Shown here: positions 51,762 to 60,980 of the stretch, piece by piece
How positions within the stretch are numbered: the first letter of the stretch is position 1
Layout: every line of letters starts with the position of its first letter
NCBI GenBank assembly: GCA_963715785.1
Contig: OY970276.1
Span: 4,030,001-4,094,000, forward strand
DNA from: LD21 sp963715785
GTDB taxonomy: Bacteria > Bacteroidota > Bacteroidia > Bacteroidales > VadinHA17
Direction of reading: 5' to 3'
DNA length: 64,000 nt
Made by a program: the position numbers and the translations under genes
The notes under the pieces: model-generated
Seen by the model: the letters and a program-made list of their open reading frames with translations, nothing else
Databases searched by the model: none
What the model was told of the DNA's origin: nothing

Positions 51762-53333
51762 TTATAAGATAGTCTCGTAAGTAGATATATTGCTTGTCTC
51801 TGGCATCATGTCCAATGTATCCAACCTGTTCTTTATACTTATTTCAGGTATTATCATAGTTACCTTTGATGTTTTTGATTCAACCTGGTAATGCCTTGCT
51901 ACCTCAATAAAAGTATTGGCATTATAGAGATTGTTTTCAAGGCAAAAGTCAAGTGACTGGACTAAAAAGTCCATTTCAAGACCGCGTATGTGCTTTTTCA
52001 TCAGCAGCAGATTATCCCGAAAATAACGAGGTTTTTCCCTTGATATCATCTCTACATATTGAACGCTTTTTTCTTTATTGGGCAGCATGCCTATTATCTC
52101 TTCTTTAAGCTTTAGTATAGTTTGGCTCTTATCTCTTATGTGATCGGTATTGCGTATTGTCATCCCTCTTCCAAGACATAAAGGATGAATGGCCAGGAGA
52201 TCATTATCCGGGGTATATAATCGTATTTCTTCATTGTAGTTTTTTAGTTGGACTACTGTTTCCGGCCCTTGATATGTTCCTGTTGGAAGTGTATAAAAAT
52301 TACTCCTGTAATTTATCGTGTTATCCTTGCGGACTTTATACCTTAAAAGAGGTTCTGAAGCGATTTTTATTGGATTAGTCTTTACCGGCAATAAATAACT
52401 GCGCTCTATCTCCCATTCCCTGACTGGAACCTTTTTTGTACTGCTGTGTTCCTTTGCATTTGCGGTCCGTGACAACCATGCCAGTGCTGATTGATTAAGA
52501 TTCTCTTCACCTTCATAAATACGTCCGCGAAGAAAGTTGTATTTCACATATTTTACTGCATTTTCAACTTTCCCTTTACTCTCCGGATCAGATTTCCGGC
52601 AAAATATAGGTTTAAAATCCATCTGGCTGCAATAGATCTTAAATTCACGTGTCAGAAGTACGTCTCCAAGATTCTCATCCGTTATTAATATTCTGTCCTG
52701 ATCATAAATTATTTCCCTAGGTTGACCTTCATAAAATGCGAAGGCATTTTCATGAGCTGTAATAGCATCATGTGATGTGAATGGAGCATTCCTGAAGTAG
52801 ACATATTTCTGACGGGACCGACACAGGATCAATACCATAAAATATACCTTTTTCCGGCTTGCTCCATTTGTTTGCATATTATACTCTCCCATATCTGCCT
52901 GTGCCTGAAGCCCATAATCTAACTCCGGTAACTTTTGATATTGACGGGGCTGATGGCCTGCCTGTTTCTTTATCCCGTATTTATTCCTTATAATCTGTAC
53001 AAAATTGTATACAGTTTTACTATGAACATCAGGTAGTTGCGAGAACTCTTCTTTTAACCGATCCTCGACCTGCGCTGCTGACAGATAGGGATGACGATCC
53101 AGCAAAATCCTTACATATTCATAATAATCATTAAGCTTTCTGGGTAAATTTTTTGGCTGTTCGATCCATTTGAAAAATTCATCTTCACTCATAGCCAGGT
53201 ATTTTCTGACCGTTTTTCTATGGATTCCAACTTCTAAAGAAATCTGGGTTTTATTGAGTCCCTTTTCACTTAATTCCTTTACTTTGTACCACATAAATGC
53301 CTTTTTAAGGTGTTTACTTTTTTGAGCTTTCAT
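51762..53333 (-). CDS. istA: IS21-family transposase IstA
   Basis: A 523-residue DDE transposase. An N-terminal HTH (LSEKGLNKTQISLEVGIHRK TVRKY, about 17-41) precedes the rve catalytic core, with QAQADMGEY (first Asp), IIYDQDRILI (second Asp) and SDPESKGKVENAVKYVK (Glu). The C-terminus begins with the Mu-C-like beta region (YRSNFYTLPTGTYQGPETVV). Frame intact, so the element may be active. Confidence 0.96.
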   Translation of the reverse strand: MKAQKSKHLKKAFMWYKVKELSEKGLNKTQISLEVGIHRKTVRKYLAMSEDEFFKWIEQPKNLPRKLNDYYEYVRILLDRHPYLSAAQVEDRLKEEFSQLPDVHSKTVYNFVQIIRNKYGIKKQAGHQPRQYQKLPELDYGLQAQADMGEYNMQTNGASRKKVYFMVLILCRSRQKYVYFRNAPFTSHDAITAHENAFAFYEGQPREIIYDQDRILITDENLGDVLLTREFKIYCSQMDFKPIFCRKSDPESKGKVENAVKYVKYNFLRGRIYEGEENLNQSALAWLSRTANAKEHSSTKKVPVREWEIERSYLLPVKTNPIKIASEPLLRYKVRKDNTINYRSNFYTLPTGTYQGPETVVQLKNYNEEIRLYTPDNDLLAIHPLCLGRGMTIRNTDHIRDKSQTILKLKEEIIGMLPNKEKSVQYVEMISREKPRYFRDNLLLMKKHIRGLEMDFLVQSLDFCLENNLYNANTFIEVARHYQVESKTSKVTMIIPEISIKNRLDTLDMMPETSNISTYETIL

Positions 53334-53435
53334 ATTGCACAGGTTTAGTCACCTCTAATATGAAAGCTTTTTTTCTTTTTCTAAACTGGCACTTTTTGAT
53401 TGCGAAAAAGTGGTACTTCAAAGTTGCTACTTACA

Positions 53436-53898
53436 ATGGGTGGGGGGTTGATTAAAAAGAAGTTGGGGGGTTGATTAAAAAGAAGTCATAAATAGCTTTA
53501 AACTTTTTTATTGAACTCTCAATAGAAGGTTCGCATACCCCTCTATATTATACACAGTTTTTCCTATTTATTAACTAGCTAGTAATTAAAGCTTAGTGCC
53601 CCTAACCTGAGCTTGCCGAAGGGTGTGGTTAATGGATTTCTAACCGGGGAGCGTCTGAGATTATAAGAAAACTCATAAAAAATGAGTAACCGGAAAATAA
53701 GGTGAGAGAAAATTCTTTTTATCTTTGTTTAACATGAATAGAAGTTCATGGCATCTAAGGGCTTGAGATCATGATAACCGCAAAGTGTGAAGAGTGAATA
53801 AATTAAAAACCTACAGATCAGTTCCTTGCCTGAATTGAGAATGACAATCACAAACTTCGTATTTACTGGTTTTATTGGTTTAACTCAAAACAACAAGG
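53436..53898. other. Right flank of IS21 and spacer to the cox operon
   Basis: 53436-53487 continues the G-run repeat array (TGGGGGGTTGATTAAAAAG twice). About 53600-53635 has a CTTGCCGAAGGGTGTGG segment of the kind dispersed in such genomes (compare 61590-61615). A perfect TATCTTTG -7 box is at 53720-53727. No gene is seen. Confidence 0.7.
53720..53727 (+). promoter_or_regulatory. -7 promoter element upstream of coxB
   Basis: TATCTTTG on the plus strand, about 170 nt before coxB. There is no matching TTTG upstream. Confidence 0.4.
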
Positions 53899-54861
53899 AT
53901 GAGCAAGATTCCGGATACCATTCATCGCTTTTTCTCAGCCATGTCCAGGTCTGCATCGCCTAATGAAGATGAAATAAATAAATTGTTTCTCTGGTTCCTC
54001 TTTCTTGCGGCAGTAATATTAATAATTGTCATTTCCGGTGTACTGATCGGGGTGATCCGGTACCGGAGGAGACAATCGCAGGGGGAACCTGAACAGATCA
54101 CAGGAATAAAATGGCTGGAAATTACATGGACCATACTGCCTTTTTGCATCCTTTCATTCTTCTTTTATTTTACCGTGAAATTTATGAAAGAGATCGGGCC
54201 TCCTGTAAAAGCGACAGCGAAGCCCGATATTATCATAATTGCTCATCAGTGGTGGTGGGAGCTGCAATATCCCGAATATAATTTCACCACTGCAAATGAA
54301 TTGCATATTCCGGTTAACAAGAACCTTCTGATGAAGGTGGAATCGGCTGATGTCATTCACGACTGGTGGGTTCCCGCGTTAGGCAGAAAAATCGATGCGA
54401 TACCGGGAAGGGATAATTTTACATGGATTGAGGCGGCAGTCCCGGGTGAATACCAGGGAGCCTGCAGTGAATATTGCGGCACCCAGCATGCAGGGATGCG
54501 TATACTCGTATTTGCTGAGCCTCCTGCAGAATATGACAAATGGGTCAAGGTGCAGCAATCGGTACCTGCCCAGCCTGCCGACAGCACGGCACAGAAAGGG
54601 TTAAGCATATTCCGCGAGAAAGCATGTGCCAGTTGCCATGCCATTGCGGGAACAAATGCCACATCACATATCGGTCCTGACCTGACTCATCTCTCCGGAC
54701 GAAAGACGCTTATCAGCGATGGTTTGCCAAATACACCTGAAAACCTCTTAAAGTGGTTGCAGGATCCGCAAAAACTGAAAAATGGAGCGCATATGCCGAA
54801 TTTCATACTGTCGACCGAAGATCTTGATGCACTGGTAAAATACCTGGAGGAATTAAAATGA
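53899..54861 (+). CDS. coxB: Cytochrome c oxidase subunit II with fused cytochrome c (caa3 type)
   Basis: A 320-residue subunit: two transmembrane helices (about 30-52 and 72-92), a CuA domain with HQWWWELQYP and the copper ligands in GACSEYCGTQHAGM, then a C-terminal cytochrome c domain with CASCH (about 234-238) and a candidate axial Met in AHMPNF. Electrons enter at the fused heme c and pass to CuA. First gene of an operon; it overlaps coxA by 4 nt. The start lacks a long signal; MSKIPDT may be preceded by nothing relevant. Confidence 0.96.
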   Translation: MSKIPDTIHRFFSAMSRSASPNEDEINKLFLWFLFLAAVILIIVISGVLIGVIRYRRRQSQGEPEQITGIKWLEITWTILPFCILSFFFYFTVKFMKEIGPPVKATAKPDIIIIAHQWWWELQYPEYNFTTANELHIPVNKNLLMKVESADVIHDWWVPALGRKIDAIPGRDNFTWIEAAVPGEYQGACSEYCGTQHAGMRILVFAEPPAEYDKWVKVQQSVPAQPADSTAQKGLSIFREKACASCHAIAGTNATSHIGPDLTHLSGRKTLISDGLPNTPENLLKWLQDPQKLKNGAHMPNFILSTEDLDALVKYLEELK

Positions 54862-56549
54862 AGTACAGAATTCATATCCCTGAATCGACAAAGCCGATAC
54901 CTGATTTCAGGACCGGCGAAGGATTGCTGCAATGGCTGTCGACTGTGGACCACAAGCTGATAGGTATCATGTACCTGTGCGCCGCGATGCTATTTTTCGT
55001 AATGGGTTTTGGTGAAGCTCTCCTGATGCGCATCCAGCTGATGCGTCCCGGAAATACCTTCCTTTCTCCGGAGGCATATAATCAGATCTTTACCACTCAT
55101 GGCACCAACATGATCTTCCTGGTGCTTACTCCCATGCTGCTGGGGTTTGCCAATTATAACATCCCTTTAATGATAGGTGCGAACGATATGGCCTATCCTC
55201 GTCTCAATGCTTTCAGCTTCTGGATATTTTTATTGGGTGGACTCTTGCTCTACTCCAGCTTTTTTGCCGGAGGTATGCCCAATGTAGGATGGTTCAGCTA
55301 TGCTCCTCTCAGTGAACGGTTCTTCAGCTCGACTCCCGGAGTCGACTACTGGGTTTTCAGCCTGCTGCTTATGGGAATAGGCACGGTGGGCACTGCCTTG
55401 AACATTGTTGTTACCACACTGACAATGCGGGCAAAGGGTATTTTGATGAATAAGCTCCCTCTTTTTGTCTGGATGGTATTCATAAATTCATTTTTAATAC
55501 TTGCAGCATTTCCGGTTCTTAATGCGGCCCTTTTTATGATACTCATCGACAGGCAGTTTGATGCACATTTCTTTGTAAGCGCCACAGGAGGCTCCCCTGT
55601 GATGTGGCAGCATCTCTTCTGGGGCTTTGGTCATCCGGAAGTTTATATCCTGGCGTTGCCCGCGTTTGGAATGATCTCGGAGGTGATACCGGTATTTTCA
55701 AGGAAACCCATCTTCGGATACGAATTCATAGCCGCATCATCGGTGGCAATCATGCTGCTCTCATTCGGCGTATGGGCGCATCACATGTTTGCCGTCGGAT
55801 TGGGAACGACGTTCAATGCCTTCTTCGCGGCTTCCAGCATGCTGATAGCCGTTCCGACAGGTGTTAAAATATTCAACTGGATAGCGACAATGTGGGGCGG
55901 CTCGGTGCAGCTTAAGACGGCCATGCTGTTCGCACTGGCATTGATCGTCAATTTTACAATAGGCGGTTTAAGCGGAGTCGGGTTTTCCCTTGTACCGGTC
56001 GACTGGCGTCTCACAGATACATATTTCGTGGTTGCACATATTCATTATGTACTTATTGGCGGCTCGCTTACGGGGGGATTTGCCGCAGCGTATTACTGGT
56101 TCCCGAAGATAACAGGAAGAATGCTTTCTGAAAAGATCGGGAAATGGCATTTCTGGCTGTTTTTTATAGGATTCAACTGCACATTTTTTGTGTTTCATTT
56201 CCTTGGTCTGCTCGGGATGCCCAGGCGTGTTTATACCTACCCCGATCTCCCCTTTCTTCATGGCCTTAACCTCTTCTCCACCCTGAGCTCATTTCTGTTC
56301 GGGATCTCATTTGTGCTGTTTTTCTGGAACGTCTTTTACAGTCTCAGGCATGGTAAGATCGCAGGAAATAATCCCTGGAACGCATGGACGCTTGAATGGC
56401 TGGCTACATCACCTCCTCAGAAAAAGAATTTTGAAACGGTGCCACTGGTGAAAAGCCGCCGGCCATTATGGGATATGCTGCACCCGGAGGATCCTGACTG
56501 GAAAAGAGAAAACAAGATGAAATCAAAGTCCAAAAAAGTAAGCCAATGA
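54858..56549 (+). CDS. coxA: Cytochrome c oxidase subunit I
   Basis: A 563-residue, ~12-helix catalytic subunit. The heme a3-CuB site is seen in HLFWGFGHPEVYIL (His-Tyr cross-link), WAHHMFAVG (CuB histidines) and VVAHIHYVLIGG (heme ligands). The GHPEVY tyrosine marks the A-type oxidase. ATGA overlap with coxB and with coxC. Reduces O2 and pumps protons. Confidence 0.98.
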   Translation: MKYRIHIPESTKPIPDFRTGEGLLQWLSTVDHKLIGIMYLCAAMLFFVMGFGEALLMRIQLMRPGNTFLSPEAYNQIFTTHGTNMIFLVLTPMLLGFANYNIPLMIGANDMAYPRLNAFSFWIFLLGGLLLYSSFFAGGMPNVGWFSYAPLSERFFSSTPGVDYWVFSLLLMGIGTVGTALNIVVTTLTMRAKGILMNKLPLFVWMVFINSFLILAAFPVLNAALFMILIDRQFDAHFFVSATGGSPVMWQHLFWGFGHPEVYILALPAFGMISEVIPVFSRKPIFGYEFIAASSVAIMLLSFGVWAHHMFAVGLGTTFNAFFAASSMLIAVPTGVKIFNWIATMWGGSVQLKTAMLFALALIVNFTIGGLSGVGFSLVPVDWRLTDTYFVVAHIHYVLIGGSLTGGFAAAYYWFPKITGRMLSEKIGKWHFWLFFIGFNCTFFVFHFLGLLGMPRRVYTYPDLPFLHGLNLFSTLSSFLFGISFVLFFWNVFYSLRHGKIAGNNPWNAWTLEWLATSPPQKKNFETVPLVKSRRPLWDMLHPEDPDWKRENKMKSKSKKVSQ

Positions 56550-57097
56550 ACAAGAACAGAGTGATGATGTATTTTTTTGTCGGCTCAGAAGCTTTCTTTT
56601 TCCTGGCTTTGATCATCTCATATATCTATTACAGCCATACAGGAGGAGTTCTGTCTAAATCAGCTCATTATCTCGATATTAAAAGAACAGGAATATTTAC
56701 CATTGCACTTCTTTCAAGCAGCGTAACAATATTCCTTGCCGATCTGAGCCTTGCAAGACAGAACCGCAGAGCCCTTCAGCTATGGCTTGCAATGACCGTA
56801 TTGCTTGGACTGATATTTCTTGTTGGTCAGGGCACCGAATATATGAAGCTGTACAAGCTGAACTTTACGATAAGCAGGAACGTATTCGGATCGGCATTTT
56901 TTACGCTCACCGGATTTCACGGCCTGCATGTTCTGATAGGTTTAATAGTGCTGTCAATTGTACTTTTCATGCAGCTGAATGGAAAATTCAAATCCATTGA
57001 AGGCACCGCTTTGAAATCAGTTGCAATATACTGGCACTTTGTGGATATTGTATGGATAGTGGTTTTTAGTGTTGTTTATATAGGAGCAGTAATATGA
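56546..57097 (+). CDS. coxC: Cytochrome c oxidase subunit III
   Basis: A 183-residue short subunit III with about five helices. Family segments are FFVGSEAFFFLALIISYIYY, FFTLTGFHGLHVLIGLIVLS and the end AIYWHFVDIVWIVVFSVVYI. Short forms such as this are common with caa3 oxidases. Overlaps its neighbours by 4 nt on both sides. Confidence 0.95.
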   Translation: MNKNRVMMYFFVGSEAFFFLALIISYIYYSHTGGVLSKSAHYLDIKRTGIFTIALLSSSVTIFLADLSLARQNRRALQLWLAMTVLLGLIFLVGQGTEYMKLYKLNFTISRNVFGSAFFTLTGFHGLHVLIGLIVLSIVLFMQLNGKFKSIEGTALKSVAIYWHFVDIVWIVVFSVVYIGAVI

Positions 57098-57882
57098 AAA
57101 CAACAGAATTCTTAGCTGATTACTGGCAGCTGAATACAATGGCTTTAGCATTTATTGCCTTAATGATCGTGTTTCATCTGATTACCAATGAGTACAGGCT
57201 TAAGCGTAATAGCGTCAGGTTCTTTTCGGGTGTCATCCTGTTTGCACTTGTGACTCTTTCGCCATTGGATTTTCTGAGCAGGAACGGGCTCTTCAGCGCT
57301 CACATGGTGCAGCATATTGTTTTGCTGCTTATTGTGCCTCCGCTCCTGCTTACCGGCACTGACAAGGGATTTCTTGAAAAAATATCTAACGTTGAATTCT
57401 TAAGGAAATCAGGGAATATCTTCTTCTACCCTCTTGTCGCCTGGCTATTCGGTGTCGGATCGATGTGGATAATGCATGTACCGCGCATCATGATGCTTAT
57501 GGATAGCTCGAAATATCTTACGGATCTGCAGATGCTCATTCTGCCTGAACTGGGATGGATCTTTATATGGCCGGTTTTTACTCCGGTGAACCACTGGAGG
57601 TTAGAGCCTCTTCAGAGCTCGGTCTATCTGTTTCTCGCATGTGTGGGATGCACTGTATTGGGGATCCTGATAACATTTTCTCCCGAAAGCATGTTCACCT
57701 CCGGCATGGGAACAGCTGATATGAATGTAGTAAATATGGTACGGGCTAACTGGGGCATTACACCTGCTATCGATCAGCTGATGGGCGGATTGATCATGTG
57801 GGTGCCGGCATGTATTATTTATCTGACAAATATTATGATTGTGCTGTTCAGGTGGTTCACCAGTGAAGCAGCGAAAGCATAA
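57094..57882 (+). CDS. ctaG: CtaG-family (caa3-type) oxidase assembly protein
   Basis: A 262-residue integral membrane protein with about seven helices. Matches the caa3_CtaG family: HMVQHIVLLLIVPPLLLTG and WIMHVPRIMMLMDSS, with GWIFIWPVFTPVNHW in the C-half. Needed for assembly of the CuB/CuA oxidase in Bacillus-type systems; differs from Cox11. It is translationally coupled to coxC. A GAGGCGT tract follows its stop. Confidence 0.88.
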   Translation: MKTTEFLADYWQLNTMALAFIALMIVFHLITNEYRLKRNSVRFFSGVILFALVTLSPLDFLSRNGLFSAHMVQHIVLLLIVPPLLLTGTDKGFLEKISNVEFLRKSGNIFFYPLVAWLFGVGSMWIMHVPRIMMLMDSSKYLTDLQMLILPELGWIFIWPVFTPVNHWRLEPLQSSVYLFLACVGCTVLGILITFSPESMFTSGMGTADMNVVNMVRANWGITPAIDQLMGGLIMWVPACIIYLTNIMIVLFRWFTSEAAKA

Positions 57883-57888
57883 GCCGCT

Positions 57889-57916
57889 GAGGCGTGAGGC
57901 GTGAGGCGTGAGGCGT
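57889..57916. repeat. GAGGCGT tract (four copies) after ctaG
   Basis: Four exact GAGGCGT units begin 6 nt after the ctaG stop, inside the cox operon. Same unit as at 60060-60077. Confidence 0.95.
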
Positions 57917-57941
57917 TGAACATTTATAAACACAAAATATT

Positions 57942-58163
57942 ATGGAAGAGCCTGTTACAAGTAGCACTGAAGTAGAATACCCGTCTCAGCCGGCCGAGCC
58001 AGCCGAAATACCCGAATCAACCTACTGGCCATTTGCCCTGGCATTCGGGGTTACATTCCTGTTCCTGGGTTTTCTTACATCTCTCATCGTTTCCGGTGTC
58101 GGCCTCCTCTGCATGATAATAGCAATAGCCGGATGGATAGTGGAAATGAAGCATGAAAAATAG
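57942..58163 (+). CDS. Small membrane subunit, oxidase subunit IV-like
   Basis: A 73-residue protein: acidic Pro-rich start (EYPSQPAEPAEIPESTYWPF) and two transmembrane helices (about 27-47, 50-66). The shape and position between ctaG and the Rieske gene match the small accessory subunit of caa3 oxidases. The assignment rests on context and topology. Confidence 0.7.
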   Translation: MEEPVTSSTEVEYPSQPAEPAEIPESTYWPFALAFGVTFLFLGFLTSLIVSGVGLLCMIIAIAGWIVEMKHEK

Positions 58164-58172
58164 AAATTAAAA

Positions 58173-58664
58173 ATGGAAAAGGACCGACGCTCATTCATCT
58201 TAAAATTACTGGCAATCGGAGCCGGAATAACAACAGTGATAGTTTCCATTCCCGTGATCGGAGTCTTTCTTGGACCGCTGGCAAAGAAAAAACCTGAATC
58301 GTGGAGAGAGGTTGGCGGCGTGGATGATTTTAAGATTGGAGAAACGGTGCTCGTTGATTTTCCAAATTCGTCCTCATTGCCATGGACAGGAACCGTATCA
58401 AAAACAGCGTCATGGCTCAGAAGAGTGTCTGCGGCTCAGTTTATTGCCTTTTCAGTCAACTGCACCCACCTGGGATGCCCCGTTCACTGGCTGCCTGATG
58501 CTGAGATCTTTCTTTGTCCCTGTCATGGAGGCGTATTTAATAAAGACGGCTCGTACGCAGCTGGTCCTCCTCCGAAGAATCTGTCGCAGTATCCTGTCCG
58601 TATCAGGAACAATAAGGTTGAGATACTTGCCAGCCCGGTACCAATTACCAATTTAACCTCATAG
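58173..58664 (+). CDS. Rieske iron-sulfur protein
   Basis: A 163-residue Rieske protein of the quinol-oxidising complex. Tat-like start MEKDRRSFILKLLAIGAGIT with an anchoring helix. [2Fe-2S] ligands are in CTHLGCPVHW and CPCHGGVFN, both intact. It lies 2 nt before the cytochrome b gene. Accepts electrons from menaquinol and passes them to heme c. Confidence 0.96.
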   Translation: MEKDRRSFILKLLAIGAGITTVIVSIPVIGVFLGPLAKKKPESWREVGGVDDFKIGETVLVDFPNSSSLPWTGTVSKTASWLRRVSAAQFIAFSVNCTHLGCPVHWLPDAEIFLCPCHGGVFNKDGSYAAGPPPKNLSQYPVRIRNNKVEILASPVPITNLTS

Positions 58665-58666
58665 CC

Positions 58667-60061
58667 ATGAATGTCTTTAAGAATGCATGGAATTGGATAG
58701 ATGACAGGACCGGCATCACGGAAGCCGGCAAGCCATTGCTTGATCACCCTGTTCCGCCGGAAGCGCGATGGTGGTATGTTTTTGGAAGCGCAACCCTCTT
58801 CTGTTTTGCGCTGCAGGTACTTACAGGCTTGTCTCTGGCATTCCTATACCAGCCATCCACGGCAGCTGCCTATGATTCGCTGAAATATATCACTCATGAA
58901 GCTCATTTCGGACATTTCCTTCGCGGACTTCATTACTTCGGCGCCTCGGCAATGATCCTTCTTGTCGGGATCCACATGATAAGAGTTTACCTGATGGCTG
59001 CCTTTAAATATCCGCGTGAGATGAGCTGGATAAGCGGATCCATATTATTACTGCTGACTGTAACGATGGGCTTCACCGGCCAGCTGCTGCGCTGGGACAG
59101 CACGGGTGTATGGTCGGCCATTGTAGGGGCGGAACAGGCGGGCCGGGTGCCATTTATAGGCACTGCCATTGCAAAAATATTACTTGGCGGCGATACAATC
59201 ACCGGGTTAACGGTGAGCCGGTACTTTTCGATACACGTATTTCTTCTCCCTGCCATGATCTTCGCGCTGCTCGGTCTGCATCTTTACCTGGTGCTGCGAA
59301 ATGGAATATCAGAGCCTCCGCAGGCGGGACAAAAGGTAGACATCAAAAGCTACAGGAACTGGTACCAGGGAATGCTGAAGAAACGGGGAGTTCCGTTCTG
59401 GCCCGACGCAGGCTGGAGAGATCTGACTTTCGGTATATTGGTGATTCTGACAATAGCCGCTCTGGCCTTGTTTGTAGGACCTCCGGAAATAGGCAAGATC
59501 CCCAATCCGGCAGATATTGATGCCAATCCCCGCCCCGACTGGTACTTCATGTGGATCTTCGCACTTTTTGCCCTGATGCCCAGGGATATTGAATCAGTTG
59601 CGATAGCATTCAGTCCTGTGATACTCGGAGCAGTTCTGATCCTTCTGCCAATCATCAATAATAAGGGTGAGAGAAGTTTGCAGCGCCGCCCGTGGTCCAT
59701 AGCAATTGTAATCGTTGTGGTAACCATGATCGGAGCATTCTGGTATATCGGGATCCAGTCGCCCTGGTCACCTGCTTTTGATACAAAGCCCCTGACTGCA
59801 GAGGTTATTGGCAATGTTAATCCCGACGCCAAAAATGGCGGGGACCTTTTTTTCAAAAAGGCATGCATCTATTGCCATACCATTTCGGGAAATGGCGGGA
59901 AGAGAGGTCCGGACCTTACCTTCGTGGGCGACAGGCTGACAAAAGATCAGATAACGATCAAGATAGTTAACGGAGGTGGCAATATGCCGTCGTACGGAGC
60001 CACGTTGTCGAGCCACGATCTCAATGACCTGACGGCTTTCCTTAGAACCAGGGTGAAGTGA
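58667..60061 (+). CDS. Cytochrome b fused to a C-terminal cytochrome c domain
   Basis: A 464-residue subunit. The N-half is cytochrome b6-like with HFLRGLHYFGASAMILLVGI, GIHMIRVYLMAAFKYPRE, a Q-site TGQLLRWDS and the heme pair FSIHVFLLPAMIFALLGLH. A helical subunit IV-like part (PNPADIDANPRPDWYFMWIF) follows, then a soluble c-type domain with CIYCH (about 400-404) and Met in NMPSYG. This fusion replaces a separate cytochrome c1, so b, subunit IV and c are on one chain. Its stop codon (60059-60061) overlaps the first GAGGCGT repeat. Confidence 0.93.
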   Translation: MNVFKNAWNWIDDRTGITEAGKPLLDHPVPPEARWWYVFGSATLFCFALQVLTGLSLAFLYQPSTAAAYDSLKYITHEAHFGHFLRGLHYFGASAMILLVGIHMIRVYLMAAFKYPREMSWISGSILLLLTVTMGFTGQLLRWDSTGVWSAIVGAEQAGRVPFIGTAIAKILLGGDTITGLTVSRYFSIHVFLLPAMIFALLGLHLYLVLRNGISEPPQAGQKVDIKSYRNWYQGMLKKRGVPFWPDAGWRDLTFGILVILTIAALALFVGPPEIGKIPNPADIDANPRPDWYFMWIFALFALMPRDIESVAIAFSPVILGAVLILLPIINNKGERSLQRRPWSIAIVIVVVTMIGAFWYIGIQSPWSPAFDTKPLTAEVIGNVNPDAKNGGDLFFKKACIYCHTISGNGGKRGPDLTFVGDRLTKDQITIKIVNGGGNMPSYGATLSSHDLNDLTAFLRTRVK

Positions 60062-60077
60062 GGCGTGAGGCGTGAGG
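60060..60077. repeat. GAGGCGT tract (2.6 copies) at the cytochrome b stop
   Basis: GAGGCGT, GAGGCGT, GAGG. The stop TGA of cytochrome b shares its GA with the first unit. Confidence 0.92.
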
Positions 60078-60086
60078 TTAAAAAAA

Positions 60087-60109
60087 AAGCCGCCCTATTG
60101 AGGCAGCTT
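60087..60109. terminator. Hairpin after the respiratory operon
   Basis: AAGC(C)GCC / GGC(A)GCTT, seven pairs with one mismatch. The A-run is on the left, so the best terminator orientation is the minus strand; the plus-strand tail is weak (ACTGGTCTTTC). Confidence 0.5.
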
Positions 60110-60136
60110 AACTGGTCTTTCTTCTGCATGGGATAT

Positions 60137-60914
60137 ACTCACCCCCTTCCCCTCTCTACGAGTAGAGAGGGGCGATCACTTTACAGATATGATAATATTG
60201 TCGCTACTTTTCAGAGCAGGGTTGATGAGCATAACTAAAAACCATATCAGGAGCACTCCCTCTTTACGAAGTAGAGAGGGATGGGGTGAGTACTTTTCAG
60301 AGCAGGGTTGATGAGCATAACTAAAAACCAGATCAGGAGCACTCCCTCTTTACGAAGTAGAGAGGGGCGATCACTTTACAGATATGATAATATTGTCGCT
60401 ACTTTTCAGAGCAGGGTTGATGAGCATAACTAAAAACCATATCAGGAGCACTCCCTCTTTATGAAGTAGAGAGGGGCGATCACTTTACAGATATGATAAT
60501 ATTGTCGCTACTTTTCAGAGCAGGGTTGATGAGCATAACTAAAAACCATATCAGGAGCACTCCCTCTTTACGAAGTAGAGAAGGGATGGGGTGAGTACTT
60601 TTCAGAGCAGGGTTGATGAGCATAACTAAAAACCATATCAGGAGCACTCCCTCTTTACGAAGTAGAGAGGGGCGATCACTTTACAGATATGATAATATTG
60701 TCACTACTTTTCAGAGCAGGGTTGATGAGCATAACTAAAAACCATATCAGTAGCACTCCCTCTTTACGAAGTAGAGAGGGGCGATCACTTTACAGATATG
60801 ATAATATTGTCGATACTTTTCAGAGCAGGGTTGATGAGCATAACTAAAAACCATATCAGTAGCACTCCCTCTTTACGAAGTAGAGAGGGATGGGGTGAGT
60901 ACTTTTCGGAGCAG
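60137..60914. repeat. Higher-order array of 86/109-bp hairpin repeats
   Basis: Seven CACTCCCTCTTT boxes start at 60254, 60340, 60449, 60558, 60645, 60754 and 60863 (steps 86, 109, 109, 87, 109, 109); a diverged CCCTTCCCCTCTCTACGAG version precedes them near 60145. Short units hold GAGAGGGATGGGGTGAG; long units hold GAGAGGGGCGATCACTTTAC. Each box is a hairpin (CCCTCTTTAC-GAA-GTAGAGAGGG). The order short-long-long repeats with a period of about 305 bp. Confidence 0.9.
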
Positions 60915-60980
60915 ATGAACATATCTCAATAAAGCCATAATGAGAAGGAAAAATGTATATTTTTACTAAAATATTACTCA

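Larger units (their letters stand above)
50896..53435. mobile_element. IS21-family insertion sequence (complete)
   Basis: 2,540 bp. The ends are TGTAATTAGCAA (50896 onward) and, inverted, TGTAAGTAGCAA (53435 leftward). Each end holds two inner repeats: AAAGTATCATTTTTTCGCAAT and AAAGTACCACTT on the left, GAAGTACCACTTTTTCGCAAT and AAAGTGCCAGTTT on the right. The 5-bp flanks ATGGG (50891-50895 and 53436-53440) are the target duplication. Removing the element and one ATGGG restores the repeat order of the surrounding array. It encodes istA and istB intact. Confidence 0.95.

Noticed and set aside
60137..60914. CRISPR array
   Set aside because: The segments between boxes are themselves repeated, not unique, and no cas genes are present.
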